Position numbers and translations under genes: made by a program. The notes under the pieces were generated by a model. The model saw nothing but the letters and a program-made list of their open reading frames with translations. It did no database searches and was not told the origin of the DNA. A stretch of 64,000 bases of DNA from Mycobacterium florentinum (GTDB lineage Bacteria > Actinomycetota > Actinomycetes > Mycobacteriales > Mycobacteriaceae), in assembly GCF_010730355.1 (NCBI RefSeq), contig NZ_AP022576.1, positions 4,464,001 to 4,528,000 of the forward strand, read 5' to 3'. Positions 8,426-18,180 of this stretch are shown here, one piece after another. Numbering within the stretch: the stretch's first letter is position 1; the number at the start of each line of letters is the position of its first letter.

Positions 8426-10039
8426 CTACCGCAGGTCGACGGACTTCCCGGTGGCCGCGGCGTAGCCCGCGCGGTAACCGAAAACCATTGCCGGACCGAT
8501 GGTTCCGCCGGCGCCGCCGTAGGCCCGTCCGGTCGCACCGGCCATCGCATTGCCCGCGGCGAACAGGCCCGGGATGGGCTCCCCGCTGACGTGCAGCACC
8601 CGACCGTCGTGGTCGGTGCGCGGCCCGCCCTTGGTGCCCATCGCACCGATGCACACCGGCACCGCGTAATACGGCGCGGTGTCGATCGGGCCGAGCGTCT
8701 TTCCGGCGGCCGTGGTGGCGCTGTCGTCGCCCCAATAGCCGTCGTACGCACTGGAACCGCGGCCGAAGTCGGGATCGGCATCCGCGGCGACGTGACGGTT
8801 CCACTGCTCGATCGTGCGGATCAGACCCTCGGCGTCGATACCGGTCTTGGCGCCCAGTTCATTGAGGTCCGCGGATTCGCAGAACCAGTCGGGTACCGGC
8901 TCGCCAGGAGCGATACCCAGAAATCCATAGCGCTGCAAGTGAACTGAATCGAACACCATCCAGCCGCGATCGTTGACGTACCCGCCCCGGGGGTCCAGGT
9001 AGTGGAACGCCCCGGCCATCGAGTTGTAATCGCATGCCTCGTTGACGAATCGGTGCCCGGCCTGGTTGACGATGATGCTTCTCGGCCGCGTCCGCTCCAG
9101 TCGCACGCTGCGGCTGCGCTGCTTGCCCTCGATGGTGTCGCCGGGGATCTGCACGATCGGGACCCACCACGCCTCGCCCATGTTGGCCAGATCCGCGCCG
9201 TGGGCCATTGCCATCCGCAGCCCGTCGCCGGTGTTGTTCGGCGGCGAGACCGCACCGTGCATCGGGCCGCGCAGGAAGGCTTGTACCAGACTCGGATCCC
9301 ATTCGAAGCCACCGACACCCAGGACCACCCCTCGGCGCGCGCGCACGTTGATGCGCTTGCCGGCCAGGGCAATTCGAACACCGGTGATTTCGCCGTCCTC
9401 GGCAATGAGTTCCTCGGCGCGGGCGTTGGTCCGCGGTGTTACCCCGGCGTCGAGTAATCCCTTGAGCAGCCCCGCGATCAGCGCGGTGCCGGCGACACAC
9501 AGATCGCTGCCCTCCTCGACCGTGACGTGCAGGCGCGCCCGGGTTTCGGCATCGATACCGACGTTGGACCAGTCGGCGGGAAACGACGTGATCCGATTGC
9601 CCCACTCGCCGATCTGGTTCAGGTCGAAGGGGCCCGCACTCAGCGACCGGCCCCCCTTCGGCTGCCCGCCCGGCAGCTCCGGGCGGTAATCGGGGAAACC
9701 GGCGGCGATTTCGAAGCGCAGGGCGCTGTGGCCCTCGACGAATTCCAACATCCTCGGGCCGGTCCGCACGAACGTCTCGACCAGCGCGTCGTCCATCGTG
9801 CCGAAGGACTGTGCGCGCAGGTAGCGCAGCGCGTCGGTTTCCGTCAATTCGCCTTCGGGAGAACGGTTATGGGCGGGGATCCACACGACGCCACCCGAGA
9901 CCGCGGTGGTCCCGCCGACGGTCGGGGCCTTCTCGAACACCGCGACGGAGGCGCCGGCGGCCACCGCCGACAGTGCGGCGGTCAGCCCGGCCCCGCCGGT
10001 GCCGAGCACGACGACATCGACTTCGGAGTCCCAAGACAT
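8426..10039 (-). CDS. FAD-dependent dehydrogenase of the 3-ketosteroid delta1-dehydrogenase/fumarate reductase type
   Basis: 537 aa from the ATG at 10037-10039. The N-terminal dinucleotide fold is DVVVLGTGGAGLTAALSAVAAG followed by FEKAPTVGGTTAVSGG, as in KstD and related flavoproteins. The C-terminus has YYAVPVCIGAMGTKGG and GLFAAGNAMAGATGRAYGGAGGTIGPA, the second FAD-contact region. It would desaturate a cyclic ketone or related ring. The frame stays open upstream across the regulator, but that part has no family character. It follows the IclR gene by 14 nt in the same direction, so it is part of the IclR-linked catabolic cluster. A paralogue is at 14290-15996. Confidence 0.85.
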   Translation of the reverse strand: MSWDSEVDVVVLGTGGAGLTAALSAVAAGASVAVFEKAPTVGGTTAVSGGVVWIPAHNRSPEGELTETDALRYLRAQSFGTMDDALVETFVRTGPRMLEFVEGHSALRFEIAAGFPDYRPELPGGQPKGGRSLSAGPFDLNQIGEWGNRITSFPADWSNVGIDAETRARLHVTVEEGSDLCVAGTALIAGLLKGLLDAGVTPRTNARAEELIAEDGEITGVRIALAGKRINVRARRGVVLGVGGFEWDPSLVQAFLRGPMHGAVSPPNNTGDGLRMAMAHGADLANMGEAWWVPIVQIPGDTIEGKQRSRSVRLERTRPRSIIVNQAGHRFVNEACDYNSMAGAFHYLDPRGGYVNDRGWMVFDSVHLQRYGFLGIAPGEPVPDWFCESADLNELGAKTGIDAEGLIRTIEQWNRHVAADADPDFGRGSSAYDGYWGDDSATTAAGKTLGPIDTAPYYAVPVCIGAMGTKGGPRTDHDGRVLHVSGEPIPGLFAAGNAMAGATGRAYGGAGGTIGPAMVFGYRAGYAAATGKSVDLR

Positions 10040-10053
10040 CAACTGCAATCCCT

Positions 10054-10731
10054 TCAGCTCAGCAGCTCGGACAACTGCTTGGCGGCTTTGACGACCGCCT
10101 CCCGGCCGCGCATCACGACGTCTTCCCGGTGGGAGATGAGGTTGATGCAAGTCGGGGGGGACGGTGCCGGGCGGTCGACGGCCACGGCCAGGCCGTAGGT
10201 GTTCGGTTCGATCTCGCCGTAGGTCGTCACCCAGCCACGCTCGCGCGCTCGGGACACCAGATCCCGTTCGCCCGGGCGCGGGGGCAGGCTTGCGAGCAAG
10301 GCGATTCCGGCGGCCCCGCGATCGAGCGGATACCGGCTGCCCTCGTGGAAGGACAGTTGGTAGGCGACGTGGCTCGGCACGATCACCGCGACCGCCACCT
10401 GCTGATCGCCCTCGGCGACGAGCAACGACACCGTGGTGCCCAGCTCGTCGGCCAGGGCACGCAGCGTCGGCAGGCTCAGCTGGCGCACATTGCGGTCGAA
10501 CGAGGCGCCGAGCACCGCGAGGCCGGCGGCCGGCCGGTAGCGCCCGTCTTCTCCCTTGGCCACCAACCGAAATTGGGCCAGTGTCGACAGCAGGCGGTAG
10601 GCGATGGTCCGGTGCACCCCGATCTGGTCGGCGAGCTGCTGGACGGTCAGTCCGGCCGGGGAATCCGCCACCAATTGCAGCGCGGTGATCCCCCTGGCCA
10701 GCGTCTGCGAGCCGGTACCCGAACCCGTCAC
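10054..10731 (-). CDS. IclR-family transcriptional regulator
   Basis: 225 aa. The N-terminal winged helix-turn-helix contains LARGITALQLVADSPAGLTVQQLADQIGVHRTIAYRLLSTL (residues about 11-51), typical of IclR. The rest is an effector-binding domain with GRYRPAAGLAVLG and SRYPLDRGAAGIALLAS. IclR proteins such as MhpR, PcaR and PobR control aromatic catabolism using pathway intermediates. The gene is divergent from an mhp-like operon and is followed by a KstD-like gene. A palindrome in the 127-bp divergent spacer is the likely binding site. Confidence 0.92.
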   Translation of the reverse strand: MTGSGTGSQTLARGITALQLVADSPAGLTVQQLADQIGVHRTIAYRLLSTLAQFRLVAKGEDGRYRPAAGLAVLGASFDRNVRQLSLPTLRALADELGTTVSLLVAEGDQQVAVAVIVPSHVAYQLSFHEGSRYPLDRGAAGIALLASLPPRPGERDLVSRARERGWVTTYGEIEPNTYGLAVAVDRPAPSPPTCINLISHREDVVMRGREAVVKAAKQLSELLS

Positions 10732-10775
10732 AGCCTTGACATACCTCCACGCGAGAGCGAAGCTCTATTATATAA

Positions 10776-10802
10776 CGCACGCTAGTGTGCGATATTCGCA
10801 CA
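10776..10802. promoter_or_regulatory. Probable IclR operator in the divergent spacer
   Basis: TGTGCGA-tat-TCGCACA (10786-10802) has perfect 7-bp arms. It overlaps a second inverted repeat, CGCAC-N6-GTGCG (10776-10791). An A/T-rich TATTATATAA lies beside it, unusual here and plausible as a promoter element. The site is 57 nt before the hydrolase start and 54 nt from the iclR start. Confidence 0.6.
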
Positions 10803-10858
10803 CATGGTAAGTCTAAAACGAGAACCAGATTTCCACCAGTAGTAGGCAGAGAGGAACC

Positions 10859-11722
10859 GTGGCCGAGTTCGAGAGCATCTGGAGTGACCTGCAGGGGGTC
10901 GCGTTTGAGCAGGGCTATCTCAACGCCGGCGGAGTCCGGACCCGCTACTTGCGCGCCGGCGATCCCGGCAAGCCGGTGTTGATGCTGCTGCACGGATCCG
11001 GCGGCCACGCCGAGGCTTACGTGCGCAATCTGGGTGCGCACGCCGAACATTTCTGGACCTGGTCGATCGACATGCTGGGGCACGGGTACACCGACAAGCC
11101 GGGCCACCCGCTGGAGGTCAGCCATTACGTCGAGCACCTGATGGCCGTGTTGCGCACCATCGGTGTGAACCGCGCCTGCATCAGCGGCGAATCGCTCGGC
11201 GGCTGGGTGGCCGCCCGCACCGCGGTCGACCATCCGGATGTGGTTGAGCGACTTGTCCTCAACACCGCCGGCGGCTCCCAGGCCGATCCGGTGGTGATGA
11301 AACGGATCATCACGCTGTCCATGGCGGCCGCGGAGAATCCGACCTGGGAGACGGTGCAAGCCCGCATCAAATGGCTGATGGCCGACAAGTCCAAGGATTA
11401 CGACGACCTGGTCGCCAGCCGCCAACGGGTGTACCGGCAACCGGGATTCGTCTCGGCCATGAGCGACATCATGGCGTTGCAGGACCCCGAGATTCGCGCG
11501 CGCAACATTCTCGGCCCGGCCGAATACGGGTCGATCGTCGCGCCGACACTGGTGCTGTGGACCAGTGACGACCCCACCGCCGACGTCACCGAGGGACGGC
11601 GGATGGCATCGATGATCCCGGGCGCGCGCTTCGAGGTGATGCCCGGTTGTGGTCACTGGCCGCAGTACGAGGACGCCAAGACCTTCAACCAGTTGCATCT
11701 CGACTTCCTGCTGGGACGCTGA
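10859..11722 (+). CDS. Alpha/beta hydrolase, MhpC/meta-cleavage-product hydrolase-like
   Basis: 287 aa from GTG 10859 behind AGAGAGGAA. It has [14 protein letters not shown] (oxyanion region), the nucleophile elbow [12 protein letters not shown], an Asp (WTSDDPT) and the catalytic His in [11 protein letters not shown], as in C-C bond hydrolases that split the ring-opened product of extradiol dioxygenases. Length matches Escherichia coli MhpC (about 288 aa). It starts the operon and its stop overlaps the start of the MhpA-like gene (TGATG). The role as C-C hydrolase is inferred mainly from the neighbouring mhpA and mhpB-like genes. Confidence 0.83.
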   Translation: MAEFESIWSDLQGVAFEQGYLNAGGVRTRYLRAGDPGKPVLMLLHGSGGHAEAYVRNLGAHAEHFWTWSIDMLGHGYTDKPGHPLEVSHYVEHLMAVLRTIGVNRACISGESLGGWVAARTAVDHPDVVERLVLNTAGGSQADPVVMKRIITLSMAAAENPTWETVQARIKWLMADKSKDYDDLVASRQRVYRQPGFVSAMSDIMALQDPEIRARNILGPAEYGSIVAPTLVLWTSDDPTADVTEGRRMASMIPGARFEVMPGCGHWPQYEDAKTFNQLHLDFLLGR

Positions 11723-13428
11723 TGGCAACAGATGGGCACCAGAAACCAGATGTCGACGTCGTCATCGTCGGCGCGGGTCCGGTCGGCTTGACGCTGGCCA
11801 ATATCCTTGGCGCCCAAGGTGTCCGCACGCTGCTGGTCGACGAGCGGGACACGCTCATCGACTACCCCCGCGGAGTCGGCCTGGACGACGAGTCGTTGCG
11901 CACCTTCCAGTCGATCGGGCTGGTCGATCGCGTCCTGCCGCACACGGTGCCGAACCAGATCCTGCGTTTCTTCGACGGCAAGCGCCGGGTGCTCGCCGAA
12001 ATGGCGCCGCCCGACGCGCGTTTCGGTTGGCCGAAGCGCAACGGATTCGTCCAGCCGCTCGTCGACGCCGAACTGCTGGCCGGCCTGGACAGATTCGACT
12101 GTGTCGAGGTGCGCTGGAGCCGGCCGATGACGGCCTGCGCGGAAACCGCCGACGGGGTCACGGTCGAACTCGGCGGCGACGGCGAGAGCTCGACGGTGCG
12201 CGCCCGCTACGTCGTGGGCTGCGACGGCGGTCGCAGTATGACCCGCCGGGTGATGGGGGTGTCGTTCGACGGGACGACGTCGTCGACGCGGTGGCTGGTG
12301 GTCGACATCGCCAACGACCCGCTGGGTCACCCCAACAGTGAGGTGGGTGCCGACCCCGAACGTCCGTATGCGTCGATTTCGATCGCGCACGGAATTCGCC
12401 GCTTCGAGTTCATGATTCACGCCGACGAGACCGACGAGCAGGCCGAGGACCCGGCGTTCCTGCAGCAGATGCTGGCCCGCATGGTGCCGCAACCCGACCG
12501 GGTCGACGTGATCCGGCGCCGCGTGTACACCCACCATTCGCGAATCGCCGGGGCGTTCCGCAGCGGCCGGCTGTTGCTGGCCGGCGACGCCGCGCACCTG
12601 ATGCCGGTGTGGCAGGGGCAGGGCTACAACAGCGGAATCCGGGACGCGGCGAACCTGGGCTGGAAACTGGCCGCGGTGGTCAACGGCCTGGCCGACGACA
12701 AATTGCTGGACACCTACGACATGGAACGACGCAAGCACGCGCGAGCCATGATCGACCTGTCCACGATGGTGGGCCGGGTCATCTCGCCGACCAACCGTCG
12801 CGTCGCCACCGCGCGCGACCTGCTGGTGCGGTCGGCGTCAATCGTGCCCACGCTCAAGCGTTATGTGCTCGAGATGCGCTTCAAGCCGATGCCGCGCTAC
12901 GAGCATGGGGCCGTTGTGCATTCGGCGTCGCACCGCGGTGAATCGCCGGCCGGCACGCTGTTCATCCAGCCCCGGGTCGACACCCGGACTCGGCAAGACG
13001 TCCTGCTGGACGACGTGTTGGGCCCGTGGTTCGCGGTGCTGTGCTGGAACAACAACCCGCGCATGATTCTCGGAGACGAGGCGTTTGCGAAGTGGAAGGC
13101 ATTGGGCGCCCGCTTTGTTGCGCTGCGGCCGCAGACTCAGCTGCACTGGACCGGGCACGACGACCCGGATGTCGTCGTCGTGGGCGATCGCACCGGAGGC
13201 CTCAAGGCCTGGTTCGACGTGCACCCCGAATCGGTGGTGTTCCTGCGTCCCGATCGGTGCATCGCGGGTGCCTGCATCGCCCAGCTCTCTCCCGAACTCA
13301 GCGCGTCGCTGCTCGATGCCCTCACGCTCATCCCGAAAGGGGGTGATGTCGACAGTGGCAATGGCTCTGTGCTGTATGTCCCACAGCCCGCTCCTGAATC
13401 TTCCGGGGCCGTCGCGGGACCTGCTTGA
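11722..13428 (+). CDS. mhpA: FAD-dependent aromatic monooxygenase, 3-(3-hydroxyphenyl)propionate hydroxylase-like (MhpA)
   Basis: 568 aa from ATG 11722. It is a class A flavoprotein monooxygenase: GxGxxG in [19 protein letters not shown], the DG motif in [12 protein letters not shown], and the GD motif in [20 protein letters not shown]. Length and gene order (hydrolase, hydroxylase, extradiol dioxygenase) match MhpA, which hydroxylates a phenolic ring ortho to an existing OH using NADH and O2. The expected product is a catechol for the next enzyme. Its 3' end overlaps the dioxygenase gene by up to 83 nt. The exact phenolic substrate may differ from 3-hydroxyphenylpropionate. Confidence 0.85.
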   Translation: MATDGHQKPDVDVVIVGAGPVGLTLANILGAQGVRTLLVDERDTLIDYPRGVGLDDESLRTFQSIGLVDRVLPHTVPNQILRFFDGKRRVLAEMAPPDARFGWPKRNGFVQPLVDAELLAGLDRFDCVEVRWSRPMTACAETADGVTVELGGDGESSTVRARYVVGCDGGRSMTRRVMGVSFDGTTSSTRWLVVDIANDPLGHPNSEVGADPERPYASISIAHGIRRFEFMIHADETDEQAEDPAFLQQMLARMVPQPDRVDVIRRRVYTHHSRIAGAFRSGRLLLAGDAAHLMPVWQGQGYNSGIRDAANLGWKLAAVVNGLADDKLLDTYDMERRKHARAMIDLSTMVGRVISPTNRRVATARDLLVRSASIVPTLKRYVLEMRFKPMPRYEHGAVVHSASHRGESPAGTLFIQPRVDTRTRQDVLLDDVLGPWFAVLCWNNNPRMILGDEAFAKWKALGARFVALRPQTQLHWTGHDDPDVVVVGDRTGGLKAWFDVHPESVVFLRPDRCIAGACIAQLSPELSASLLDALTLIPKGGDVDSGNGSVLYVPQPAPESSGAVAGPA

Positions 13429-14293
13429 GGACGTCGAAGGCGCCATCGCGCAGGCTGCCGAATTCGTCCGCGATTACGATCCCGAGCTTGTCGTCATCTT
13501 TTCGCCGGACCACTACAACGGTTTCTTCTACAAGACGATGCCGTCGTTCTGTATCGGCTTGAACGCCACCGGGGTTGGCGATTACGGAACGCATGCCGGT
13601 CCGCTCGACGTCCCGACCGAGCTGGCCTCGCAGTGCGCCGAGGCCGTTCTCGACGCGGGCGTCGACGTGGCGGTATCGGCCAGCATGGACGTCGATCACG
13701 GCACCGTCCAGCCGCTGGAGAAGCTGTTCGGGGACGCGTTGTCGCGTTCGGTCATACCGATTTTCGTCAATGCGGTCGCGGTGCCGCTGGGACCGCTGCA
13801 CCGGTGCCGCGCACTGGGCGCTGCCGTCGGCAACTATCTGGCCACCGTGGACAAGCGAGTCTTGGTGATCGGGTCCGGTGGACTCTCGCACAGTCCGCCG
13901 GTGCCGACGCTGGCGACCGCGCCCGAAGCGGTCCGGGAGCGCATCGTGCAGGGCCGGCCGATGACACCAGAGCAACGGCAAGCCAGGCAGGCCGCCGTCA
14001 TCGAGGCGGCCAAGGCCTTCGCCGGCGGCGAGAGTGATCTGCAACCGCTGAATCCGGCGTGGGACCACCGCTTCCTGGAGATCATCGACGCCGGCCGGCT
14101 CGACGAGTTCAACCTCTGGTCGAACGCGTTCGTGCTTTACGAGGGTGGCAGCTCCGCGCACGAAGTCCGCACCTGGATAGCGGCTTTCGCCGCACTGGAG
14201 ACCGCGGGCCGCTACGAGACGGCGCTGCGCTACTACAAGCCGGCCGAAGAGCTGATCGCCGGGTTCGCGATCAGGACGGCGATGCCGGCATGA
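13346..14293 (+). CDS. mhpB: Class III extradiol dioxygenase, 2,3-dihydroxyphenylpropionate 1,2-dioxygenase-like (MhpB)
   Basis: 315 aa from ATG 13346 (GTG 13355 or ATG 13361 are equally possible and match MhpB length better). It follows E. coli MhpB closely by eye: [59 protein letters not shown] and [10 protein letters not shown]. The His residues in SHSP and DHYNG and the Glu/His later in the chain are the ferrous-iron and catalytic residues of the LigB-type fold. It would open the catechol ring next to the hydroxyls. It overlaps mhpA upstream and the KstD-like gene downstream (ATGA). Confidence 0.92.
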   Translation: MSTVAMALCCMSHSPLLNLPGPSRDLLEDVEGAIAQAAEFVRDYDPELVVIFSPDHYNGFFYKTMPSFCIGLNATGVGDYGTHAGPLDVPTELASQCAEAVLDAGVDVAVSASMDVDHGTVQPLEKLFGDALSRSVIPIFVNAVAVPLGPLHRCRALGAAVGNYLATVDKRVLVIGSGGLSHSPPVPTLATAPEAVRERIVQGRPMTPEQRQARQAAVIEAAKAFAGGESDLQPLNPAWDHRFLEIIDAGRLDEFNLWSNAFVLYEGGSSAHEVRTWIAAFAALETAGRYETALRYYKPAEELIAGFAIRTAMPA

Positions 14294-15996
14294 CGGATAC
14301 GAACGGCTTCGATCACGTCGTCGACGTATTGATCGTCGGCTCCGGCGGTGGCGGCATGGCCGCCGCTCTGACCGCGCATGCCTGCGGCCTCGATGCGCTG
14401 GTGGTCGAAAAAGCTTCCTATTTCGGCGGTTCCACCGCGTTGTCCGGCGGCGGCATCTGGGTTCCCGGTGCGCCCGCACAACGGCGCGAGGGCTACTCCC
14501 CGGATCCCGAAGGCGTGGTCGAATACCTACTCAGGATCACCGAGGGCCTGGTCAGCGAGGCGCGCATCCGCCAGTACGTCGAGTCGGCGCCGAAAATGCT
14601 GGAGTTCCTCGAAGGGCTCTCCAGCTGGTTCGAATTCGTCTGGAAGCCCGGCTATGCCGACTACTACCCGGAGTTGCCCGGCGGCTCCGAACTCGGTAGC
14701 ACCATCAACGTGCCGGCCATCGATCTGCGGAAGCTGGGTGCCGACGAGCAGCTGATGCTCAAGCCGCTGGCGCTTGCTCCCCGGGGAATCTGGCTGGGCC
14801 CCAAAGACCTTCGCACCTTCTACCGAATCAGGCAGTCGTGGGCCGGCAAGGGCGTGCTGCTCAAGCTGGTCTGGCGGATGTTCAAGGCGCGAGCCTTCAA
14901 CGAGCGGATGGCCGCGATCGGCCAGTCGCTGGTGGCCCGGCTGCGGCTGGCCATGCGGGAGAACGGTATTCCGCTGTGGCTGGACGCGCCGATGATCGAG
15001 TTGCTCACCGACGCCGACGGATCGGTGAGCGGAGCGGTGCTCGAACGGGACGGCGCCAAGCAACGCATCGGTGCCCGCCGGGGCGTCATCCTGGCTTCCG
15101 GGGGCTTCGATCACGACCTCGCCTGGCGCAAGGAGCAGCTGCCCGTTGTAGACCAGGACTGGAGCTTCGGCAACCCCGTCGCGATGGGCGACGGCATCCG
15201 CGCCGGTGAAAAGGTGGGCGCGGCGACCGATCTGCTGGACGAGGCCTGGTGGTTCCCGGCCATCCAATGGCCGGACGGCCGAATGCAATTCATGCTCAAC
15301 GAACGGATGATGCCGTCGCAGTTCATCGTCAACGGCGAGGGCAAGCGGTTCATCAACGAAGCGGCGCCGTACATGGACTTCGGCCACGCCATGATCGACG
15401 GCCAGAAATCCGGGGTACCCCACATCCCGTGCTGGTTGATCACCGACCATCGCTCGTGGAAGCGCTACGTCGTCGGCGGCCACCTGCCGCTACCGAAGAT
15501 CCCCGGCGCTCCGGTACCCACCGGGCGCAAGATCCCGAAGGCCTGGCTGGAGTCCGGCGTCGTCAAGGCGGCGACCAGCTGGGACGAGATGGCGACCAAA
15601 ATCGGTGTCCCGGCAGCCGAACTTCGCGCCACCGCAGCGCGTTTCAACGAACTCGCGTGCAGGGGTCACGACGACGATTTCAACCGAGGGGACAGCGTCT
15701 ACGACAACTACTACGGCGATCCGACCCTGCCCAACCCCAATCTGTATCCGTTGGGCGACCCGCCCTACTACGCGTTCCGCATCGTGCTCGGCGACCTCGG
15801 GACCTCGGGTGGTCTGCTGACCGACGAATACGCCCGAGTGCTGCGGCCCGACGGCACCATCGTGTCCGGGCTGTACGCGGTGGGTAACACCTCCGCGCCG
15901 GTGATGGGCCGCAGCTATGCGGGCGCCGGGGCGACCATCGGCCCCGCCATGACCTTCGGCTTCGTCGCCGCGAAACACCTTGCCAGCCAGGCCTAG
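14290..15996 (+). CDS. FAD-dependent 3-ketosteroid dehydrogenase-like protein (KstD family)
   Basis: 568 aa from ATG 14290, overlapping the mhpB stop as ATGA. FAD fold: [46 protein letters not shown]-terminal FAD/substrate part: [27 protein letters not shown] and [31 protein letters not shown], as in KstD. Length matches KstD enzymes (about 560 aa). It would introduce a double bond next to a ring ketone, which in steroid breakdown leads to ring aromatisation. Its place inside a meta-cleavage operon suggests that it helps to aromatise an alicyclic ring before hydroxylation and cleavage (inference). Confidence 0.87.
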   Translation: MTDTNGFDHVVDVLIVGSGGGGMAAALTAHACGLDALVVEKASYFGGSTALSGGGIWVPGAPAQRREGYSPDPEGVVEYLLRITEGLVSEARIRQYVESAPKMLEFLEGLSSWFEFVWKPGYADYYPELPGGSELGSTINVPAIDLRKLGADEQLMLKPLALAPRGIWLGPKDLRTFYRIRQSWAGKGVLLKLVWRMFKARAFNERMAAIGQSLVARLRLAMRENGIPLWLDAPMIELLTDADGSVSGAVLERDGAKQRIGARRGVILASGGFDHDLAWRKEQLPVVDQDWSFGNPVAMGDGIRAGEKVGAATDLLDEAWWFPAIQWPDGRMQFMLNERMMPSQFIVNGEGKRFINEAAPYMDFGHAMIDGQKSGVPHIPCWLITDHRSWKRYVVGGHLPLPKIPGAPVPTGRKIPKAWLESGVVKAATSWDEMATKIGVPAAELRATAARFNELACRGHDDDFNRGDSVYDNYYGDPTLPNPNLYPLGDPPYYAFRIVLGDLGTSGGLLTDEYARVLRPDGTIVSGLYAVGNTSAPVMGRSYAGAGATIGPAMTFGFVAAKHLASQA

Positions 15997-16014
15997 TCTC
16001 TTAAGGAGGTAACA

Positions 16015-17319
16015 ATGAAAATTTCACTGTTCTACGAGTTCGCTCTACCCCGTCCGTGGGCGCCCGATGACGAACACATCATGATGCAGGACTGCCTGGA
16101 CGAGGTGGAGGCCGCCGACAAGGCGGGGTTCTCGACCGTCTGGCTGACCGAGCACCACTTCCTCGAGGAGTACTGTCACTCCACCGCGCCGGAGATCTTC
16201 CTGGCCGCGGCGAGCCAGCGGACCAAGAACATCCGGCTCGGGTTCGGCATCATGCACATGCCGCCCGTGGTGAATCACCCCGCGCGGGTGGCCGAACGCA
16301 TTGCCACCCTGGACCTGTTGTCCAACGGGCGCGTCGAGTTCGGCACCGGCGAATCCTCCTCCGTCGGTGAGCTGGGCGGATTCAACATCGATCCCGCCGA
16401 CAAGCGCGCGCAGTGGGAAGAGGCGCTCGAGGTCTCGATCCGCTGCATGATCGAGGAACCGTTCTCCGGGTTCCAGGGCGAGCACGTCCAGATGCCGGCG
16501 CGCAACGTGGTGCCCAAGCCACTGCAGAAGCCACATCCCCCCGTCTGGGTCGCGTGCACCCGGCCGGCCAGCGTGCAGATGGCCGCCCAAAAGGCCATCG
16601 GGGCTTTGAGTTTCGCCTACACCGGACCCGGGCCGCTGACCGAGCGGGTCAACGGCTACTACAAGGAGTTCGAGGAGAACGGCGTGCCGGTCACGCCGCG
16701 GATCAACCCGAACATCCTGGCCATCGGCGGTGACCTGTCGATGATGGTCGCCAAGACCGACGAGCAGGCCTTGGAGCGACTCGGGCAGGGCGGCGGATTC
16801 TTCTCGTTCGGCATCATGCACTACTACATGACCGGCGTGCACACTCCCGGCCGGACCGGGGTTTGGAACCGCTACCTCGAAGAGGTCGAAAAGGATCCGA
16901 CGCTGGCCTACGGGCCCGGCCGCGGCGCGATCGGGTCGCCGGCCACCGTACGCGAGTTCCTGCGCGGCTACGAAGAAAGCGGCGTCGACGAGATCATCCT
17001 GCTGCTCAATCCGCGCAGCCACGAGGGCACCATGGAGTCCATCGAGCTGATGGGCAAAGAGGTGCTGCCCGAGTTCATCGAGCGCGACAAGAAGGCGGTG
17101 GCCGAGAAGGCCAAACGGCTAGAACCGGTCATCGAGAAGGTCGAGGCGCGCCGGCCCAAGTCGACCGCACCGACATTCGACGAGAACTACTCCTTCGGCG
17201 GCCTGCCCACCGGCCGGGGCGGTAAGTTCACCGCCAGCGAGATCCCCGAGGCCATGGCGGAGATCAACGAGGGCCGTGTCCAAGCGGCACAGCGCGCAAA
17301 GGAGGAGCGCGGCAAGTGA
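16015..17319 (+). CDS. Luciferase-like (LLM class) flavin-dependent oxidoreductase
   Basis: 434 aa, ATG behind a strong TAAGGAGGT. MKISLFYEFALPRPW, TVWLTEHHFLEEY, RLGFGIMHMPPVVNHPARVAERIATLDLLSNGRVEFGTG and KPHPPVWVAC are the bacterial luciferase-family (PF00296) F420/FMN barrel signatures. Such enzymes use reduced flavin or F420 for Baeyer-Villiger-type oxygenation, desulfonation or dehydrogenation. In the operon it could insert oxygen into a cyclic ketone or prepare the substrate for ring opening; this is inference. The C-terminal 60 residues are charged and longer than average. Confidence 0.87.
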   Translation: MKISLFYEFALPRPWAPDDEHIMMQDCLDEVEAADKAGFSTVWLTEHHFLEEYCHSTAPEIFLAAASQRTKNIRLGFGIMHMPPVVNHPARVAERIATLDLLSNGRVEFGTGESSSVGELGGFNIDPADKRAQWEEALEVSIRCMIEEPFSGFQGEHVQMPARNVVPKPLQKPHPPVWVACTRPASVQMAAQKAIGALSFAYTGPGPLTERVNGYYKEFEENGVPVTPRINPNILAIGGDLSMMVAKTDEQALERLGQGGGFFSFGIMHYYMTGVHTPGRTGVWNRYLEEVEKDPTLAYGPGRGAIGSPATVREFLRGYEESGVDEIILLLNPRSHEGTMESIELMGKEVLPEFIERDKKAVAEKAKRLEPVIEKVEARRPKSTAPTFDENYSFGGLPTGRGGKFTASEIPEAMAEINEGRVQAAQRAKEERGK

Positions 17320-17349
17320 ATTCGGAAGGCCTTTGGTCTTAGGAAAAGC

Positions 17350-18180
17350 GTGGGAGCAATCGACGGGTTGTGGCGATACGACGGCCGCCGTGCGGTGGTC
17401 ACCGGATGTGCGTCGGGCATCGGCGAACATGTGGTGCGCCAGCTCACCGAGCTCAGGGCGCAGGTCGTCGGGCTGGACAAACGCCGACCGCCGTTCGAGG
17501 TCAACGAGTTTCATGAGGTCGACCTCGCCGACCCCGCGTCCATCGATGCCGCGGTAGCGTCCATCAGCGGACCGGTCGATGTGCTCTTCAACGTCGCCGG
17601 CGTCTCCTCCGGGATCGGTAACCCGTCGCTGGTTGCCACGATCAACTTCCTGGGCCTGCGGCAGGTCACCGAGGCGCTGGTCCCCAAGATGGCGGCGGGG
17701 TCCTCGATCGTGAGCGTGTCCTCGCTCGCGGCGGCCGCCTATCGGGAACATGCGGCCGCGGTGGCGCCACTGCTGAACACCGCGACGATGCAACAGGGCA
17801 TCGACTGGTGCCGCGCGAATCCCGATGTGTTGGGCAACGGCTACCAACTGTCCAAGGAAGCGATCATCTTCTACACCATGCGCAGCGCTACGCCGCTGGG
17901 CGCCAAGGGTATTCGGATCAACTGCACCGGGCCCGGGGTCACCGAGACGCCGATCCTGGATCAGTTGCGGACGGCGTACGGGCAGGGCTTTCTCGACGAC
18001 ATCCCCAAGCCGCTGGGCCGGGTTTCCGACCCCGCCGAGCAGGCCGCGGTGCTGCTCTTCTTGAATAGTGGTGCAGCCAGCTACATCACGGGACAGATCA
18101 TCTGGGTCGACGGCGGAAACGTGGGCGCGACGATTGCTCGTGAACTCGAGGAAGGAGCCCCCCGTGGCCGACTTGACTGA
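17350..18180 (+). CDS. Short-chain dehydrogenase/reductase, coniferyl-alcohol-dehydrogenase-like
   Basis: 276 aa from GTG 17350. NAD-binding VVTGCASGIGEHVV, then FNVAGVSS, the catalytic Ser in SIVSVSSLAA and Tyr/Lys in GYQLSKEAIIFY, with a C-terminal SYITGQIIWVDGG. The insertion between Ser and Tyr (residues about 125-165) resembles the coniferyl-alcohol dehydrogenase and 3-alpha-hydroxysteroid dehydrogenase subgroup. It would interconvert an alcohol and ketone of the ring substrate. It overlaps the cyclase gene by 17 nt, so the two are coupled. Confidence 0.86.
   Translation: MGAIDGLWRYDGRRAVVTGCASGIGEHVVRQLTELRAQVVGLDKRRPPFEVNEFHEVDLADPASIDAAVASISGPVDVLFNVAGVSSGIGNPSLVATINFLGLRQVTEALVPKMAAGSSIVSVSSLAAAAYREHAAAVAPLLNTATMQQGIDWCRANPDVLGNGYQLSKEAIIFYTMRSATPLGAKGIRINCTGPGVTETPILDQLRTAYGQGFLDDIPKPLGRVSDPAEQAAVLLFLNSGAASYITGQIIWVDGGNVGATIARELEEGAPRGRLD

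Noticed and set aside
8426..11728. A 1100-codon open frame on the minus strand covering the KstD-like gene and everything up to the MhpC-like gene
   Set aside because: Only the part from 10039 down has family similarity. The rest runs antisense to the hydrolase and in another frame of the IclR gene, a high-GC codon-bias artefact.
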